Assembly (NCBI GenBank): GCA_027294925.1
Contig: JAPULM010000623.1
Span: forward strand, 1 to 11,902
DNA: 11,902 nucleotides
Reading direction: 5' to 3'
Source of the DNA: a bacterium
GTDB lineage: Bacteria > Tectomicrobia > Entotheonellia > Entotheonellales > Entotheonellaceae
Shown: positions 1-7,405 of the stretch, in pieces
How the letters are laid out: each line of letters opens with the position of its first letter
Position numbering within the stretch: position 1 is the first letter of the stretch
The notes under the pieces: model-generated
The model's database searches: none
Seen by the model: the letters and a program-made list of their open reading frames with translations, nothing else
What the model was told of the DNA's origin: nothing
Position numbers and translations under genes: made by a program

Positions 1-1572
1 AATAGCATCAAAAAGCGGTGGGCGCAATTGTATATCGTTAGGATTATCTGTGACCTGTTCCATCCCCGCTCGGAAATCGCGTAACGTCGTGTCATCAATA
101 CCGCCTAACTGCTTAATCTGCGGGCTGAAATCATTCGTATCGGGTGGGTAAGACACCACTGTGGTCACCTCGCCTCCAAGCTGGATAATATGTTCAACAA
201 AGCGATCTTTGAAGGCAATCCCGTACGGTTCATCCGGATAGAGGACAGCAAAACGACGCAGATTACGGGCATTTATGGCATATTCGGCCAAAAAACGCGC
301 CTGTTGATTATCCGTCATGCTATTGCGAAATGTATAGGAGCTTAAAGCCGGAAAATCTCCATCCGGCGCATAGGGCGATATCAACGGGACCTGCAACTCT
401 TCGGCAACCGGGGCCAGATCAAGAGCGACTTGGCTCAATAAAGGACCAACGACACTAATAACATGGGCATCGTTCACGAGCGATCGTAACGTATCGCCTG
501 CAGTCGATCCGCTAAGATGCGAGTCACGGACCACAATGGATAAGGTTGTCTCCGGATGCCGTTCCCGTAGTGCCAATAGGGCCAACTCAATACCACGGAG
601 GGCATTCTGACCATATTGGCTGACTTCGCCGGACAAAGGTAAAAGTACCCCTATCTTTGTACGATCAGTCGTCAGAGAGGCTTGCAACTCGCGTAGTCGT
701 TGTAGGACTTTGGGCATCCGGGGGTGATCGCCAAAAGCCGTCGTAAAATGTCGTAGAGTAGCAATCTCATCTATTAGCCTACCCGCGGCTTGAAACAGTC
801 GGGCTTGCTGGAGAAGCACCTCGTCACCAGGATAAACCGCTGGATACTCACGCAGTAATTGCTCAAGTGCCGGTAGTTTCAAATGATCATGAACAATACG
901 GTAAATTTGCGACCGAGCCTTGTCGGATAAGTCGCTTTGAGACCCTGTCTCGACACTTACTTTCAAGGCTTTAATGGCTTCTAAAAATCGTTGTTTATCG
1001 ATTGCCATAAGCCCTAGATGATAACGCGCCAAGGCTAACTGTTGTGGATCAGGAGACCGCGTTATCATCTGACGCAATGCCGCAGCACTACGCTCAAAAT
1101 CTTGTGTCTGGTAATAAGATATACCGAGTTCAAGATACGCTTGTGTGACAAGGTTAGAGGCGGGAAAGCTTGTCAGCAGCTTTTCATAGGTCCTTTGAGC
1201 ATCGCGATCATCAGCTTGCGCGGCTGCAACTCGCGCTATCGCCAACAAGGCATCATCAGCCAATGGGCTGCCTGGATAGCGCTGGATAAAATTTGCATAA
1301 ATCTGCCGCGCTTGGGCAAATTGGCCATTGGTCCGCAGCCGCTCAGCGCGAGCATACATCTGACGCTGCCCGGCGGACAACTCACTAGTTGGATAAGATG
1401 GTGATGGGGCTGGTGAAGCGTCCGATGGTAAGGTAGGCGAAACCGGCGGACAACCCAATAAAGCCAAAGGCATTAAACAGCAAAATAAAATCAGCGTAAT
1501 GCGACGGCAACAAAACGCCACATCTACTTTTGCAAAAAAAGAAGAAAATCGATGAAAAAACAAAACACTCAT
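1..1572 (-). CDS. TPR plus type-1 periplasmic-binding lipoprotein, C-terminus off the left edge
   Basis: The frame is open for 524 codons and leaves the window without a stop, so the protein is partial. Residues about 23-41 form a lipoprotein signal: Arg-Arg, a hydrophobic stretch and a lipobox ending LALLGC, with Cys41 the predicted lipidated residue. A Pro/Ser-rich linker (42-66) follows, then TPR-like helical repeats (about 67-290) of the tol-pal/YbgF type. From about 306 comes a type-1 periplasmic binding fold (LivJ/LpoA-like), opening with IGVLLPLSG and continuing VVGPLLS, PLISPYAP and AVLYPDEPYG. This TPR plus binding-fold arrangement resembles penicillin-binding-protein activators (LpoA, COG3107) and ABC branched-chain amino-acid binding proteins; the ligand cannot be told. 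It probably sits in the outer membrane or periplasm. No good ribosome site precedes ATG 1572; GTG at 1521 would give a more normal 23-residue signal peptide. Confidence 0.85.
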   Translation of the reverse strand, partial: MSVLFFHRFSSFFAKVDVAFCCRRITLILFCCLMPLALLGCPPVSPTLPSDASPAPSPSYPTSELSAGQRQMYARAERLRTNGQFAQARQIYANFIQRYPGSPLADDALLAIARVAAAQADDRDAQRTYEKLLTSFPASNLVTQAYLELGISYYQTQDFERSAAALRQMITRSPDPQQLALARYHLGLMAIDKQRFLEAIKALKVSVETGSQSDLSDKARSQIYRIVHDHLKLPALEQLLREYPAVYPGDEVLLQQARLFQAAGRLIDEIATLRHFTTAFGDHPRMPKVLQRLRELQASLTTDRTKIGVLLPLSGEVSQYGQNALRGIELALLALRERHPETTLSIVVRDSHLSGSTAGDTLRSLVNDAHVISVVGPLLSQVALDLAPVAEELQVPLISPYAPDGDFPALSSYTFRNSMTDNQQARFLAEYAINARNLRRFAVLYPDEPYGIAFKDRFVEHIIQLGGEVTTVVSYPPDTNDFSPQIKQLGGIDDTTLRDFRAGMEQVTDNPNDIQLRPPLFDAI

Positions 1573-1601
1573 GAACGACACAGGCAGACCAAAACCCCTG
1601 A

Positions 1602-1630
1602 GATATAGGACACTCAGCGCACGGCTACAA
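1602..1630 (-). promoter_or_regulatory. Weak sigma-70-like promoter before the TPR lipoprotein gene
   Basis: On the minus strand TTGTAG (1630-1625) and TATATC (1607-1602) are separated by exactly 17 bases, 30 bp before ATG 1572. Only three and four of six consensus bases match, so this is a weak candidate based on spacing and position. Confidence 0.2.
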
Positions 1631-1754
1631 AACCTAATACTGCGTACCACAATTACCTCAGCAGTTTGGCAAGGTCGGGCCCATTGTTTGCAAAAGTAAT
1701 CCGACGCTTGCAACGCTCAAGGATTTCTGCCCGGCGGTACTCGCTCAGATAAAC

Positions 1755-1985
1755 TCATTCGACCACTTCCAAAACTTGCCGTTTGCTCTTCTGGGCTCGC
1801 GTGGCATTTAGAATCGTACGCATGGCAGTGATCGTCTTGCCTTTTTTTCCGATAACCTTGCCAATATCCTCTTTTGCGACTCGAAGCTCAATGACTACCG
1901 CATTCTCCCCCTCTATGCCTCTAACCTGCACGTCCTCTGGTTTTTCAACAATGGCCTTGGCTATCTGCTCAATTAATTCCTTCAT
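1755..1985 (-). CDS. khpA: KhpA-type KH-domain RNA-binding protein
   Basis: This 76-residue protein is the full length usual for KhpA (YlqC family). The single KH domain shows the GxxG RNA-binding loop as GKKG at residues 46-49 within IGKVIGKKGKTI, followed by the helix TAMRTILNA and a basic tail. In other bacteria KhpA binds RNA, pairs with KhpB/Jag, and affects cell division and sRNA-related regulation; those roles are known for the family and not shown here. Start ATG 1985 is supported by GAGGGG about 6 bases upstream. In many genomes khpA lies between rpsP and rimM in a ribosomal operon; here it stands alone between the HDOD gene and a lipoprotein gene, on the same strand as both, with gaps of about 180 bp each side. 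Confidence 0.93.
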   Translation of the reverse strand: MKELIEQIAKAIVEKPEDVQVRGIEGENAVVIELRVAKEDIGKVIGKKGKTITAMRTILNATRAQKSKRQVLEVVE

Positions 1986-2076
1986 GAGCTTCCCCTCAGC
2001 AAAGGATTCCAGGCAGGCGTTTCAACGCAGAACGCTTCTACAATCAGTGCTCCTGTCCAGAGTCGCTATGGTGGCT

Positions 2077-2082
2077 ATTATA
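2077..2082 (-). promoter_or_regulatory. Possible -10 box for khpA
   Basis: A perfect TATAAT lies on the minus strand 92 bp before the khpA start, inside the gap behind the HDOD gene. No acceptable -35 hexamer sits at 16-18 bases spacing, so the call rests on the -10 box alone. Confidence 0.25.
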
Positions 2083-2173
2083 GTAGTTGGAATGGTTAGC
2101 CGACGCAAGGATTTTGCAATACAGACAAAAATTTCTTTCAGACAGCCGCGTTGATATCGTCCAAATCTGATAG

Positions 2174-3178
2174 TCAGGCAGCATGGTTAGCCGAACGTTG
2201 CAACGCATTAACCTCTGACTGTATATAACGTCCGTATCGCTTAAGATGCTCCGCTGAGAGATTGAGGCCTCTCAGGAGAGGGCCTGTGCTTGAGCCTCGC
2301 GTATGTCCCTCTACTAATCCAATACGCTCTTTGTCAACGATAAAGTCGGCTAGCTTCACGATCATCACCAAGCGATTCTCGGCACGGAGATGATGATGCA
2401 TGGCGATGGTTTGGCAGATCGGGACAGGCAAATACCAGGCTTCGGCAAACCAACGCCCGACTTCGGCATGGGTCACTGCAAAGATTTCGGTCTCAGCCTT
2501 AAGTAAATCGAATTCAGGATCATTCTCACCCCCGGAAAGCAATTGATAGTAGTCTTCCGGAAAGAGATGTAGCAAGACCACTTGACCAATATCGTGCAGA
2601 AAGCCGGCACAGAATGCAACCTCAGGTTCTATCGCACGGACATCCGCTGCGATACGTTGTGACAACCTCGCGACAGCCAGACTGTGCAGGCGCAGACTGT
2701 TGATCATTTGTATTTCTGCTGTGTTTTTTTGAACAAAGCACTCATATACTGGCATATTAGCAAACAAAGCTTGGAGAGCATCAAAGCCTAAAAGTAACAT
2801 CGCTCTGCGAACCGACATGACCAGTTGAGCAGAACCATAGAAAGTGGAATTGGCCACCTGAATGAGTCGGGCAACGCAGGAGGGATCGCTCACGATAGCC
2901 TTCTCAAGATCATCAAGCGAGCTGTTAATATCATCCAGCAAAACTAAAATGGTTTTAACAGAGCTAGGCACAGCAGGGATATCTTCACAGTATCGCACCT
3001 GGGTCCGGATCTGTACACGTAGATTGTCCGTTGTTGCATCTGATGGTCGTGTTGATGATCTCATAATGCTCTTTATCGTCGACTGGATTCCTTTTCTTAA
3101 ATTTGAGTACCATAACTTACCATTACCCGGGGCCGTGATCACCTGTCGCCTAGAGCAACGCGACATCATTGGATTCAT
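2174..3178 (-). CDS. HDOD-domain signalling protein
   Basis: The HDOD domain fills most of the protein, from the EDIPAVPSS motif near residue 67 through NSTFYGS and RRAMLLLGF to HHHLRAEN. Residues that would serve as HD-type metal ligands are visible: HDIG near 195, an upstream His, a downstream THAEVG His and a later His-rich AMHHH. Many HDOD proteins lose these. HDOD proteins are non-enzymatic or poorly characterised signalling modules linked to cyclic-di-GMP, two-component and stress pathways; the target here is unknown. No membrane segment is seen. ATG 3178 is preferred because AGAGG lies 9 bases before it; this overlaps the oxidoreductase gene by 29 bp and suggests translational coupling. 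A TTG at 3184 and an ATG at 3064 are alternatives, the latter removing a low-complexity N-terminus and leaving the domain intact. Confidence 0.88.
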   Translation of the reverse strand: MNPMMSRCSRRQVITAPGNGKLWYSNLRKGIQSTIKSIMRSSTRPSDATTDNLRVQIRTQVRYCEDIPAVPSSVKTILVLLDDINSSLDDLEKAIVSDPSCVARLIQVANSTFYGSAQLVMSVRRAMLLLGFDALQALFANMPVYECFVQKNTAEIQMINSLRLHSLAVARLSQRIAADVRAIEPEVAFCAGFLHDIGQVVLLHLFPEDYYQLLSGGENDPEFDLLKAETEIFAVTHAEVGRWFAEAWYLPVPICQTIAMHHHLRAENRLVMIVKLADFIVDKERIGLVEGHTRGSSTGPLLRGLNLSAEHLKRYGRYIQSEVNALQRSANHAA

Positions 3179-4373
3179 CTGCAAAGGCCTCTGGGCTTTG
3201 TACAGAGCGACGGGTTAAGATTCGTTCGCGGGCTGCTTGTAGCAGCGCTCCGTTACGATTCACCGAAAGCACGGCTTGCAAAAGCCCATCAGCAAAATAA
3301 AACTGCACAAAACCCGGCTCTAAACCCAGTTCCCCGCGTCGAATACATTGTTCACGACGACTCATGTCACCCACCACATTCAGATTGATCGCCCCCATTG
3401 TCGAAAAAAAATACGGCAATGCATCATAAACCTGGCGCTGCCCGGTCATATTTGCCCCAGCCACACGTCCGTGTTGCAAAGCCACATCGTAATGCTCGAC
3501 ACGATGATGGCGACCCAGTACCGGGTTATAGGATCGCGCCATATCTCCAGCCGCATAGATATCATTTGCAGCTTCCAAATATTCATTCACGACAACGCCG
3601 TTTTCGACCGGCAAACCTGCCGCCGCAGCCAATTCGGTATTTGGAATGATACCAACCCCAATCACCACAATATCAGCTGCTAGCTCATCACCGGTGCTGG
3701 TTGTGACAGAGCTGACCCGCCCCTGTTCACCAACAAACCCCGTCGCAGCCGTATTCGCCAACACCCTAATACCTTGCTGTTCTAGATAAGACCCAACGAA
3801 CTGACTGGTCTCAGGATCAACCACCAAACTCAAGACAGCCGATGTCACTTCAACTACTGTTGTCTCTAGGCCTAACTTAACAAACGCAGTTACAAGCTCA
3901 CAGCCGATAAACCCTCCCCCAATTACAACGGCACGCTGAGCCCGCTGAGCCGCTTGCTGAATAGCTTCTGTATCCTCAAGATTGCGTAAATAATAAAGAC
4001 CTTGCAACTCCGCACCTGGTAGTTGCAAGGTACGGGGACGACCACCGGTGGCCAACAAGAGTTTTTCGAATTCTATCTGCTGTCCACAGCTCAGAGTCAA
4101 TATGCGGTTTTCCACATCGAGTTCGGTTGCTATCTGCTGCAACCACAGCTCAATTTTATTTCGCTCGTAAAATCTCGGGCGTCTCAGAAATACTTGATCG
4201 CGGTCAATAGTCTGCAGTAAATAATCTTTTGACAGCGGTACACGATCGTACGGAGCGTGGGCCTCAGCACACACCAACACCACACGGCCATCTTTGTCAC
4301 GACGGCGGATTGCATCGGCTGCCGCAACCCCTGCCAACCCGCCACCGACGATTACATAGCGCACGTTTTCCAT
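3150..4373 (-). CDS. FAD-dependent NAD(P)H oxidoreductase, ferredoxin/rubredoxin reductase-like
   Basis: The 407-residue protein has the layout of the BphA4/AIF-like pyridine nucleotide-disulphide reductase family. An N-terminal FAD-binding Rossmann motif reads VIVGGGLAG (residues 7-15). The NAD(P)H site is VVIGGGFIG (149-157), and an acidic Glu about 18 residues later favours NADH. The second FAD motif is IYAAGDMA (272-279). A C-terminal reductase domain starts near PYFFSTMG (320-327). No redox CxxC pair is present, so it is not a thioredoxin- or glutathione-reductase type. It probably passes electrons from NADH to a ferredoxin, rubredoxin or oxygenase partner, but no such partner is encoded in the window. 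ATG 4373 follows GGGGGAG by 8 bases. It is probably co-transcribed with the overlapping downstream HDOD gene. Confidence 0.9.
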   Translation of the reverse strand: MENVRYVIVGGGLAGVAAADAIRRRDKDGRVVLVCAEAHAPYDRVPLSKDYLLQTIDRDQVFLRRPRFYERNKIELWLQQIATELDVENRILTLSCGQQIEFEKLLLATGGRPRTLQLPGAELQGLYYLRNLEDTEAIQQAAQRAQRAVVIGGGFIGCELVTAFVKLGLETTVVEVTSAVLSLVVDPETSQFVGSYLEQQGIRVLANTAATGFVGEQGRVSSVTTSTGDELAADIVVIGVGIIPNTELAAAAGLPVENGVVVNEYLEAANDIYAAGDMARSYNPVLGRHHRVEHYDVALQHGRVAGANMTGQRQVYDALPYFFSTMGAINLNVVGDMSRREQCIRRGELGLEPGFVQFYFADGLLQAVLSVNRNGALLQAARERILTRRSVQSPEAFADESNDVALL

Positions 4374-4419
4374 CTAGATAGCTCCCCCTTATTAACGGTT
4401 TATCAGGCTGTACGCTCCC

Positions 4420-4425
4420 ATTATA
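4420..4425 (-). promoter_or_regulatory. Perfect -10 box before the oxidoreductase gene
   Basis: TATAAT lies on the minus strand 47 bp before ATG 4373, a sensible position for a promoter. The hexamer 17 bases upstream (AGAAGG) does not resemble TTGACA, so transcription may need an activator, or the match may be chance. Confidence 0.35.
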
Positions 4426-4508
4426 GCGGATTTGTTTTACCGCCTTCTTTCCGCCTCATTGCAGCCTAAGCCACAGAGACGTCAGAGAAAAGATATGATG
4501 CCTCTATC

Positions 4509-4537
4509 TTGCCTTCTGCACATATCTAGTATATGAT
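4509..4537 (+). promoter_or_regulatory. Sigma-70-type promoter candidate for the histidine kinase operon
   Basis: TTGCCT (4509-4514) and TATGAT (4532-4537) are separated by 17 bases, matching four and five of six consensus positions. This is the best such pair in the divergent region and would give a leader of roughly 150 bases before the kinase start. Confidence 0.45.
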
Positions 4538-4631
4538 AGACGACCAAAAGAGCCTGATAGAAGCACCAAAAGCAATACAGTTATGCATGAAATAGGAGCA
4601 GGTGAAAATGGTATCGGCTGGTTGACCTTGA

Positions 4632-4655
4632 AACGGCGCCACTAGGGATGCCGTT
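4632..4655 (+). promoter_or_regulatory. Leader hairpin before the kinase gene
   Basis: AACGGC (4632-4637) pairs perfectly with GCCGTT (4650-4655), extended by one inner G-T pair around a 10-base loop. It begins 7 bases after the stop of a five-codon reading frame that has AGGAG upstream. No T run follows, so it is not a simple terminator. Confidence 0.3.
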
Positions 4656-4691
4656 GCAAGCTGAATCAACTAAGGTATGCGGGGGTAAATA

Positions 4692-6344
4692 ATGGCCGAG
4701 AATCATTCAAATAAGCAGGCGGCGATCGACCAATTTTACACCAAGCTTTATGCTTGTGCATGGCAAAACCTTGAACCCTTCTTAAGCGCTCAGACGACGC
4801 TCGACTTGATAGCTCTCGGCACCAGATCTTTACAAAATGCCTACCCTTTTTTGACCCGACTCATCTGGCAAACGCAAGGATTGGATGCAGCCAGTCTAAG
4901 TGCTGCAATCGTCGACGAAACACCGTCCCGTAGCCAAGCAGGATGCGAACGTTTGCTACAAGAAATTCAATCCCTTGTACAAAGCACCTGTGGTGACTTG
5001 CTAGCGCAACGTCTCCAATCAGCAACAGAAAGCTTACGACTCGATTTCGAGCCTGCTTTGAGTACACCGGCTCCGGCAGAAGAAGTTGGACGCTCTACGG
5101 CCCCCGCCGACCCGCACGAGGCCGCGCTGCCCTTGATGCATAGTATGGCACAACGCGCTTTGAACTTATATGATCGTCTCCAGAAACAGCAAAATGCCCT
5201 AGAACACGCCCAAACTAATCTGCAGACGCTACGCGATACAACCGTCTTAGCGCCAAACACCTCGGACAATCCCCCAACGACTCAGTCCGATTTAGCTCGT
5301 TCAGAAGCGTTCTACCATAGTCTATTTGACCTATCGCCTGATGGTGTCGTCATGACCAACTTTGATGGCGTTATACTCCAGGCCAACTCCCGGGCGGCGG
5401 AAATTATGGAATTCGACACGCCAGGGGAATTGATTGGGCGCAACGCTACCGATTTTTATATCCATCCTGAAGAACGTCAAACCCTTTTGCAACGCCTTGT
5501 CCAGCAGGGCTATCTGGAAGACGATCGACGCGAGTTACGCACGCGCCGCGGCAAAACCATTATTATTCAGTCGGAGTATCGACTGATTGATTACGATGGC
5601 GAAACTTACCTGTTGGGGGTTCTGCGCGATGTTACGGAACGCGCCCGCCTGCGGCAAGAGATGGAAGATTTTGCCTACTCGGCGAGCCATGATCTTCAGG
5701 CTCCTTTACGTACCTTTGAGGGTTATGCACGCTGGCTTCTGGAAGATTACGGCGATGCGTTAGATGACATGGGCCGTCAGCTCTGTGACGAAATCATTGT
5801 AGATGCCTTGCATATGAAAAAGCTGTTAGATGGCCTGCTTGAATACTCCCGCATCGGACGCCTGCATACGGAGCCTATCGCAGTTGATGTACAGAAAGTT
5901 TTGGATCAGGTCATGCACAGTATGCAGCTAGAAATCATCGACACGGACGCCACCATTGATCTGCCTGCATCTCTGCCAACGGTGTATTACCCTGAGGTAC
6001 GCCTGACGCAAATCTTCAGTAATCTCTTGAGCAATGCCTTGAAATTTGCCGCCGGTGCACCGCCTAAGATTACGATTGGCTGCGAGGACCAAACACGGTA
6101 TTATCGTTTCTATGTCAAAGATAACGGCATTGGTATTGCCTCCAAACATTTTGGCCGTATTTTTGAAATTTTCAAGCGCCTCCACACCAGAGAAGAATAT
6201 CCAGGCACCGGTGCAGGCCTTACAATCGTAAAAAAAATCGTGGAGTCTCACGGGGGTCAAATTGGTGTAGAATCAGCACCAGGAGAAGGCTCAACCTTCT
6301 GGTTTACCGTTGCCAAGACGGAGGATAAGCCGTGCGCCGATTAA
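4692..6344 (+). CDS. Soluble PAS-domain sensor histidine kinase
   Basis: This 550-residue kinase has no membrane segment and should sense an internal signal. Residues 1-125 are helical and match no domain I recognise; 125-200 is a Pro/Ala-rich linker with a short coiled coil (about 155-182). A PAS domain (about 204-315) opens with FYHSLFDLSPDGVV. The HisKA dimerisation domain (322-390) carries the phospho-acceptor His333 in ASHDLQAPLR, a motif typical of phytochrome-like and Rcp1-partner kinases. The ATPase domain shows the N box SNLLSNALKF (443-452), DNGIGI (477-482), FEIFKRLH and GTGAGL (505-510), all intact. ATG 4692 is supported by GGGGG 6 bases upstream. The receiver gene overlaps the 3' end by 13 bp. 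The ligand of the PAS domain is unknown; no chromophore-binding GAF domain is present. Confidence 0.93.
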   Translation: MAENHSNKQAAIDQFYTKLYACAWQNLEPFLSAQTTLDLIALGTRSLQNAYPFLTRLIWQTQGLDAASLSAAIVDETPSRSQAGCERLLQEIQSLVQSTCGDLLAQRLQSATESLRLDFEPALSTPAPAEEVGRSTAPADPHEAALPLMHSMAQRALNLYDRLQKQQNALEHAQTNLQTLRDTTVLAPNTSDNPPTTQSDLARSEAFYHSLFDLSPDGVVMTNFDGVILQANSRAAEIMEFDTPGELIGRNATDFYIHPEERQTLLQRLVQQGYLEDDRRELRTRRGKTIIIQSEYRLIDYDGETYLLGVLRDVTERARLRQEMEDFAYSASHDLQAPLRTFEGYARWLLEDYGDALDDMGRQLCDEIIVDALHMKKLLDGLLEYSRIGRLHTEPIAVDVQKVLDQVMHSMQLEIIDTDATIDLPASLPTVYYPEVRLTQIFSNLLSNALKFAAGAPPKITIGCEDQTRYYRFYVKDNGIGIASKHFGRIFEIFKRLHTREEYPGTGAGLTIVKKIVESHGGQIGVESAPGEGSTFWFTVAKTEDKPCAD

Positions 6345-6772
6345 CCATACTTCTCGTCGAGGACAACCCTCGGGATGTGCGTCTCACCCAACGGGCCTTT
6401 GCGCAAACCGATATGTCCCATGACCTATGCGTCGTACGGGATGGTGATGAGGCACTGGCTTACCTGCAGCGAGAAGGACAGTATAAAGAACCGCAGGCAT
6501 CTCCCCGTCCGGATCTCATCTTGCTCGATCTCAATTTACCTCGCATGAACGGACACGAACTGTTAGATTCTCTAAAGCAAGACCAACGTTTCCGGCAAAT
6601 ACCGATAATCGTCTTAACAACCTCCGAACGGCCTGTCGATATCCGTATGGCCTACGAAGCTGGCGCCAATGCATATCTCCTCAAACCAGTGGAGTTTGCT
6701 CGCTTTACAGAAATTGTGGAACATCTCGGGAAATTCTGGCTGGAGCTTGTCGAACTGCCTCCGGAGACTTAA
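6332..6772 (+). CDS. Rcp1/CheY-like single-domain response regulator
   Basis: The 146-residue protein is one receiver domain with a short tail. Acidic-pocket residues Glu10-Asp11, phospho-acceptor Asp66 in LLDLNLPRMNG, the Thr of VLTTS (about 96-97) and Lys118-Pro119 are all present, so it should be phosphorylated. The extended loop before Asp66 (REGQYKEPQASPRPD) is typical of Rcp1-type regulators paired with phytochrome-like kinases. The start is GTG 6332 with GGAGG 7 bases upstream, placed inside the kinase gene, so translation is probably coupled and the kinase is its likely phosphodonor. There is no output domain; it should act by protein contact or as a relay. Confidence 0.93.
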   Translation: MRRLTILLVEDNPRDVRLTQRAFAQTDMSHDLCVVRDGDEALAYLQREGQYKEPQASPRPDLILLDLNLPRMNGHELLDSLKQDQRFRQIPIIVLTTSERPVDIRMAYEAGANAYLLKPVEFARFTEIVEHLGKFWLELVELPPET

Positions 6773-6816
6773 TTGACGTCAACACAACCTCTTTACTATA
6801 CAGTAGGGCACAAGTT

Positions 6817-7302
6817 ATGAACGTGCCATCATATCGTCTCTTGGTCATTGATGACTCTAAGCGCGATACCTTATTACTTGAGCGAATTCTACAGCAAGCA
6901 GAGGACGCTAGCTTCACCGTAACGCACCTGGAATCAGCCCAAACCGGCTTAGAAGAATTAAGCGCCCAGGCCTACGATCTGGTCTTACTAGATTATTATC
7001 TACCGGATATGGATGGGCTTGCATTCTTGCAAGAGAAACAAAAACGTGGGATGACCACTCCGGTGATTATGTTAACCGCTTTTGATCAAGAACGCCTACC
7101 CGTTGCAGCCTTACAAGCTGGCGCCTTGGATTATTTCCGCAAAGACCAGGTTAATTCCGGACTATTGGGTAAAGCTATCCGACAAGCCATCGAAAAAGCT
7201 CATCTCCAAACGAACGCCGATGCCGACGCCGCCCGTCTACGCGAACTCGAAGCAACGGTTGCGTGCCTACAGCAACAACTAAAAGACGCTCAAGGTACTT
7301 AA
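6817..7302 (+). CDS. Second stand-alone response regulator with coiled-coil tail
   Basis: The receiver domain (residues 5-128) keeps Asp12-Asp13, phospho-acceptor Asp59 in LLDYYLPDMDG, Thr87 and Lys109. The usual Pro after the conserved Lys is replaced by Asp (FRKDQ), as in receivers of some PAS/GGDEF hybrid proteins. The tail (about 135-160) is an amphipathic coiled coil rich in Leu, Glu and Gln, which may mediate dimerisation or partner binding. No DNA-binding, EAL, GGDEF or HPt domain follows. It begins 44 bp after the first receiver gene on the same strand, with a weak AGGGC site before ATG 6817, and is presumably in the same operon. It may receive phosphate from the upstream kinase or act as a sink or relay. 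Confidence 0.9.
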   Translation: MNVPSYRLLVIDDSKRDTLLLERILQQAEDASFTVTHLESAQTGLEELSAQAYDLVLLDYYLPDMDGLAFLQEKQKRGMTTPVIMLTAFDQERLPVAALQAGALDYFRKDQVNSGLLGKAIRQAIEKAHLQTNADADAARLRELEATVACLQQQLKDAQGT

Positions 7303-7386
7303 CCTGGCAACTTAACGCGTACGCGCGTCTCACACTGCTTAGTCATCTTTGAGCCAGCCCTATAGACGTTATGCTCAAGCCAGGGA

Positions 7387-7404
7387 AAGTGGCTGCGCCC
7401 ACTT
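7387..7404 (-). terminator. Possible hairpin terminator behind the YyaL-like gene
   Basis: AAGTGG (7387-7392) and CCACTT (7399-7404) form a 6-bp stem with a 6-base loop, ending one base after the stop codon of the minus-strand gene. Only a three-T run follows on the transcript, so it would be a weak or factor-assisted terminator. It lies in the gap between convergent genes, where termination is expected. Confidence 0.3.
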
Positions 7405-7405
7405 A

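Larger units (their letters stand above)
4374..4691. other. 318-bp divergent intergenic region
   Basis: This gap separates the minus-strand oxidoreductase from the plus-strand kinase operon. It holds a TATAAT box for the oxidoreductase (4425-4420) and a good promoter candidate for the kinase (4509-4537). Behind the latter is a leader of about 150 bases with a minimal SD-preceded reading frame (4608-4625) and a hairpin (4632-4655). I see no RNA gene or repeat family. Confidence 0.6.

Noticed and set aside
1042..1404. Plus-strand open frame opposite the TPR lipoprotein
   Set aside because: It is antisense to clear TPR-coding sequence and shows no domain; the minus-strand reading is continuous from 1572 to the edge.
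2092..2194. 12-bp direct repeat ATGGTTAGCCGA at 2092-2103 and 2183-2194
   Set aside because: Only two copies exist, one in coding sequence, with little flanking similarity; it may be chance or a tiny duplication.
7313..7328. ACGCG-TACG-CGCGT inverted repeat after the second receiver gene as a terminator
   Set aside because: The stem is only 5 bp and no T run follows.
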